Origin: Peredibacter sp045999315
GTDB taxonomy: Bacteria > Bdellovibrionota > Bacteriovoracia > Bacteriovoracales > Bacteriovoracaceae
Reading direction: 5' to 3'
Assembly: GCF_045999315.1 (NCBI RefSeq)
Contig: NZ_CP174607.1
Coordinates: forward strand, 3,410,001 to 3,474,000
Length of the DNA: 64,000 bases
The notes beneath the pieces were generated by a model. That model was not told the DNA's origin, made no database searches, and saw nothing but the letters and a program-made list of their open reading frames with translations. The position numbers were made by a program, and so were the translations under genes. Shown in pieces: positions 60,946-64,000 of the stretch (positions are counted from its first letter, which is position 1; each line of letters opens with the position of its first letter).

Positions 60946-61766
60946 ATTTTTTCCTTCCTGGAATTTTTATATTCGCAAGCCTTAGTCAAAAACCATTTAA
61001 AGATTGGAGTGCTGGCACCTGAAAAAGAACGCTCTGGATGATACTGAACACCCAGCGCAGGACGATCAGTATATTCAATCGCCTCGGCGATTTTATTGTC
61101 ATGAGAAAATGCTGTGAGCTTTACCGTTGGATATTGAGTTTGATTTTGCTCGAAGTAAGCGACTCGAATGCCCTGATGATGAATCTTATAGCCCTTTATA
61201 TCTTCGGAGTAGATCTTACTCATGAGTGAGGCGGGAGTTCTTTCAATCTTATCAAAGCGATGCATGCGATTTGAAATGCCCACTTCTGTTTCAAGATCCA
61301 AATATAAAGGAATGCCCTTCGCTACTGACATCATCTGTAGACCACGACAGATGCCAAGCATCGGAAGCTCTTTGTAATTTTCATTTGATGAATACTGCTT
61401 CACCAACTCGTATTCAAAACCATCGCGCTGCTTGCCCTCTTCCGTAAACTTCACCAGCGAGCGATTGTTTTCAATGTAGGTTTTCAAGGCCGGTACTGAG
61501 TAAAGATCAGGATTAATATCCGCCCCACCAGGAAGAAGAACCGCATCGGTTTTCGCAAGGGCCACTTCAGGTGAATGAGTCGAAAGGTCGATGATCTCAG
61601 TTGAATAGCCCAGACTCCAGGCATTCAAGATAAGCCGGGCACGATAAAAAAAGTCGCAGTTATAACTACAACCAATAGTGAGAACTTCACCACGAGGTAG
61701 TTCACAGGCAGGGAGCGAAATTGGGACCTGGACCACTAGTCCCAAAAGGAGAACTTTTTTAATCAT
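60942..61766 (-). CDS. Exported class I glutamine amidotransferase-like peptidase (C26)
   Basis: A 274-residue gamma-glutamyl-hydrolase-like protein. GICRGLQ carries the nucleophile Cys, GVQYHPERS the His and Glu of the triad, and LLPGGADINP the oxyanion region. The N-terminus (MIKKVLLLGLVVQVPISLPAC) is an export signal; the lipobox LPAC is unusual because of Pro. Export is odd for this family, which mostly works in the cytoplasm. It may cleave gamma-glutamyl bonds, perhaps in peptidoglycan-derived peptides. Its stop overlaps the M1-like peptidase start. Confidence 0.82.
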   Translation of the reverse strand: MIKKVLLLGLVVQVPISLPACELPRGEVLTIGCSYNCDFFYRARLILNAWSLGYSTEIIDLSTHSPEVALAKTDAVLLPGGADINPDLYSVPALKTYIENNRSLVKFTEEGKQRDGFEYELVKQYSSNENYKELPMLGICRGLQMMSVAKGIPLYLDLETEVGISNRMHRFDKIERTPASLMSKIYSEDIKGYKIHHQGIRVAYFEQNQTQYPTVKLTAFSHDNKIAEAIEYTDRPALGVQYHPERSFSGASTPIFKWFLTKACEYKNSRKEKI

Positions 61767-61799
61767 TCATTAGATTTTAAAACAGTCTATTATTCACTC

Positions 61800-61813
61800 A
61801 AGACATGTGTCTT
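61800..61813. promoter_or_regulatory. Short palindrome before amidotransferase operon
   Basis: AAGACA, centre TG, TGTCTT, 34 bp upstream of the ATG at 61766. Possible operator half-sites; no other support. Confidence 0.3.
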
Positions 61814-61824
61814 AAGGGCAAAAT

Positions 61825-62925
61825 CTACTCTTTACGGAATTTAATGATCCCTACTCCGATCAATGTACTCGGGAAATCTGGATCTGTGAGAGTAGCTTGC
61901 TGAACAACACTGCCTTGTTCATCAATACCTGGGGACCCATAGAAGAGAGCGTTTTGGTCTTTGTAATGAACGCGGGCCGGGCCTTTGTCCGTATGAACGA
62001 TGTCTCCCTGGGTAAGGAGCGGTCGGAAACCTTGTTGATCGTAAACATAGAGGACTTTGCGTTTCTGGAAATCTTCTCCACGAACGGCAATAGTGCCTCC
62101 ACGCATTTTTGGTGTGAAGTAATCAAAGCGAGAGAGCTCTCTTCCCGCACGAGCGAGAACGTTCACTCTACCGTTTTCAATGAGAAGAAGGGCCTCGCCA
62201 TTTCCATCATCGGCCAGAGCAACAACTTTATTACCATCGATGGCAAGTTGATGACGGATAGTTTTCCATGGAGAATTAGCATTGGCCTCTTTGTCTTCAA
62301 GGACAACTTTCCAACTACCATTGAACTGCCAAAGACGGTCTGGAGAATTCTCGTTATAGTTTATATCGCGGGTCTTAAAAGCGATTTCGCCACGAGGTCC
62401 AACTTGTGGAGTGTAGATATAAGCAGCACCGGGATTAAAGAATGGAGTCACTTCCCCATTTCTCCAAATCATCATTTCTGGAGCATCACCTTTCACTCGG
62501 AAAAACCAACTATCGCTTGAGATCGGATAGAAACTGTCCTTTGATTCAGAACGAGGCCCAAGCGTATTAAGTTCGATTTTTCTGAGAGCTCCTGTGAGTT
62601 CATAAGAGCGTATGATATCCATTTCGTTATATTCGTAAAAAGACACTTTCCCGAAGGAGGCCTGTGGCAAGGACAACATATGGCCCGACTCTGCACGTGT
62701 GATCATCTTAAAGCCATTACCAATTTGGGCCATGAAGTAGCCATCAATATCAAAACAACTTAGATAGACCTGGTCCTTCAAGATGGCCGGCTCTGAAGTA
62801 AAACACCAGGTATTATCTGGCGCATTCCATGCCTGAACGTCACTGAGTCTTGCTAAAAGCTCCGGTTTAGAGAAAGCTGCCAGAGCGGTATGAGAGAACA
62901 ACATGAGTGGGATTAAATATTTCAT
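61825..62925 (-). CDS. Exported propeller-like protein, unknown
   Basis: A 366-residue exported protein with signal MKYLIPLMLFSHTALAA. The mature part is built of repeated short beta blocks (GYFMAQIGNGFKMITRA, DRLWQFNGSWKVVLED, NGEALLLIENGRVNVLARAG, KVLYVYDQQGFRPLL), each ending in a polar turn, like a beta-propeller. Two Cys (NTWCFTSE, YLSCFDID) may pair. The start ATG at 62925 is preferred over the frame to 62952, as it begins the signal. It is divergent from the DUF1704 gene. Confidence 0.72.
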   Translation of the reverse strand: MKYLIPLMLFSHTALAAFSKPELLARLSDVQAWNAPDNTWCFTSEPAILKDQVYLSCFDIDGYFMAQIGNGFKMITRAESGHMLSLPQASFGKVSFYEYNEMDIIRSYELTGALRKIELNTLGPRSESKDSFYPISSDSWFFRVKGDAPEMMIWRNGEVTPFFNPGAAYIYTPQVGPRGEIAFKTRDINYNENSPDRLWQFNGSWKVVLEDKEANANSPWKTIRHQLAIDGNKVVALADDGNGEALLLIENGRVNVLARAGRELSRFDYFTPKMRGGTIAVRGEDFQKRKVLYVYDQQGFRPLLTQGDIVHTDKGPARVHYKDQNALFYGSPGIDEQGSVVQQATLTDPDFPSTLIGVGIIKFRKE

Positions 62926-62987
62926 TTTTTGAGTATACCTAAGAGAACACATCTGTAGTTCTGACCTTTTCTTACCGATGAAGCTTT

Positions 62988-64000
62988 ATGGATAAGAAGT
63001 TAGTAAAAGACCTTTCTACTCAATTAAAGGATTTGGCGAAGGACCTCAGTTTTCTAGGGCACCCTCGTTATCCCATTAAGGATCTTCTGCTTCTTTTCCC
63101 TCAGCACAAAACATTTATTGGTGAATTGGAAGATATTAGTGTTCCCTTTCCAGTGAATGTAAGTCAAAAGCGCAAGGCCATGGACACTTTTCTGATGGAA
63201 CTGGCCAAAGCTGATGTGCCATTTTCCTTAAAAAGAATTTTTACTCAGAGAGTTCAGGACTATCACCTTCTCCTCTCCATGATGGAAAACTTCGATAACA
63301 TTTTCTTTTACGACCACTGCACTGAGCTTTATGGAACTAGTCATAAGCTCGCAAAGAACAACGCGTTCTTATATTTCCTCGAAAAAATTCCGGAATACTG
63401 CATGCCGGACACAAGCCTTGTCAAACTGCAAGGTGAAGAGGCCAGAAGCTATCTCCGTACTCGCATGCTCGAGACTTTTGATGCCAAAGATTTTGAAGTA
63501 AAGCCTTCTACTTCCCTTCTCTCAGATTCATCGGCCGGCCGAAGAACGTTAAAGCTCAATCCTTATAAAACGTATACGACGGGACACTTGGATATTTTCT
63601 TAGTGCATGAAGGTTGGGTCCACTTGGGAACTTCCATCAACGGATCTTTTCAGGAAGACAATCCTTGGCTTTCCACTTGGGCACCACGGACGACTTTCTT
63701 ACAGGAAGGTCTCGCCATCATCACTGAACTTATTACTGGCTGTATGACTTTAGAGCGTTGGAACAAAGTGGTTCTCCGTCACCTTGCTACTTCCATGGCC
63801 GAACGTGGTTCTTCGATCACGGATGTTTACGAGTATCTTCGCCATCACGAAATGGAAGATCTGGATGCCTTCAAACTGGCCCTAAGAGTGTTTAGAGGTG
63901 TTCCCCTCGAAGGCGGTATGGCCTTCACTAAAGAACTACTTTATCTCCATGGCATGATCGAGCTTCTTTATCATTTGCATTTCTTTAAGACCGATCTTCG
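62988..64000 (+). CDS. DUF1704 / QEGLA metallopeptidase-like protein, cut by right edge
   Basis: At least 337 residues and open to the window edge. HEGWVHLGTS (HExxxH metal motif) and FLQEGLAIITE (the QEGLA signature) mark the DUF1704 family. Its animal relatives (MATCAP) are zinc tyrosine carboxypeptidases, while bacterial members were annotated as flavohaemoglobin expression-modulating. The helical N-terminal 180 residues begin MDKKLVKDLSTQLKDLAK. No signal peptide is visible, so it is cytoplasmic. No clear Shine-Dalgarno. The activity is inferred from the relatives. Confidence 0.85.
   Translation, partial: MDKKLVKDLSTQLKDLAKDLSFLGHPRYPIKDLLLLFPQHKTFIGELEDISVPFPVNVSQKRKAMDTFLMELAKADVPFSLKRIFTQRVQDYHLLLSMMENFDNIFFYDHCTELYGTSHKLAKNNAFLYFLEKIPEYCMPDTSLVKLQGEEARSYLRTRMLETFDAKDFEVKPSTSLLSDSSAGRRTLKLNPYKTYTTGHLDIFLVHEGWVHLGTSINGSFQEDNPWLSTWAPRTTFLQEGLAIITELITGCMTLERWNKVVLRHLATSMAERGSSITDVYEYLRHHEMEDLDAFKLALRVFRGVPLEGGMAFTKELLYLHGMIELLYHLHFFKTDL

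Noticed and set aside
61897..62520. A 207-codon plus-strand open frame
   Set aside because: It lies entirely antisense to the exported propeller-like gene (61825-62925), has no ribosome site, and gives a sequence with no motif; a shadow frame.

Overview
The window is a densely packed piece of chromosome, roughly 44% GC by eye, from a Gram-negative bacterium. The gene content suggests a predatory Bdellovibrionota member close to Bacteriovorax/Peredibacter. The reasons are the many small exported proteins and lipoproteins, BamB/YfgM, secreted trimeric-fibre-like proteins with phage-tail modules, a secreted trypsin, exported peptidases, and a menaquinone plus cytochrome c oxidase respiratory chain. 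This assignment is inferred from gene content only. I see no insertion sequence, prophage, CRISPR array, tRNA or rRNA.

Layout. 1-4341: menaquinone operon menD(partial)-menH-menA-menC-menE, with overlapping genes. 4383-6011: an inverted repeat, then a response regulator and GAF histidine kinase. 5976-9889 (minus): HAD phosphatase-ffh-rpsP-khpA-rimM-trmD. 9959-11053: dus. 11178-18828: two large exported proteins (one a 1672-residue Cys-rich lipoprotein) and an acyl-CoA thioesterase. 18857-24276 (minus): two tandem mosaic fibre genes with the same exported head and shaft but different C-terminal tips. 24277-24808: a regulatory stretch with terminators, a candidate small RNA and a 38-residue basic protein. 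24809-32803: exported proteins and lipoproteins, an EVE protein, an M14 carboxypeptidase, bamB-yfgM and two outer-membrane barrels. 32838-36424 (minus): rnc-era-der. 36667-39644: small exported proteins, a cyclic-nucleotide-binding protein and an ABC-F ATPase. 39717-44073: riboflavin operon led by a Xer-like recombinase with an eroded active site. 44143-46330: a trypsin-like protease and rpsD. 46492-54853 (minus): a complete aa3-type cytochrome oxidase locus (two subunit III genes, CPYC protein, DUF420, CtaA-CtaB fusion, CoxB, CoxA, short CoxC, dihaem cytochrome c, Sco, CoxD, stand-alone DHp protein). 55074-64000: an RRM protein, YcaO with GNAT, exported proteins including an M1-like peptidase paired with an exported class I amidotransferase, and a DUF1704 protein cut by the right edge.

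How the genes fit together. Menaquinone, haem O/A synthesis (CtaAB), copper delivery (Sco, CPYC, DUF420) and the oxidase subunits form one respiratory theme. ffh, rpsP, rimM, trmD, rnc, era, der, rpsD and ycaO form a translation and ribosome-maturation theme. Lipoproteins, fibres, proteases and barrels form the envelope and prey-contact theme.

Most unusual points: a fibre tip with seven His-x-His motifs in exact 12-residue steps, as in the iron-binding needle of the T4 long tail fibre; Der with an acidic insertion of about 115 residues between switch I and DTAG; a CoxA with Phe at the K-channel lysine; the CtaA-CtaB fusion; a Xer-like protein missing catalytic residues; and an 11-bp inverted repeat that buries the ribosome-binding site of the secreted trypsin.
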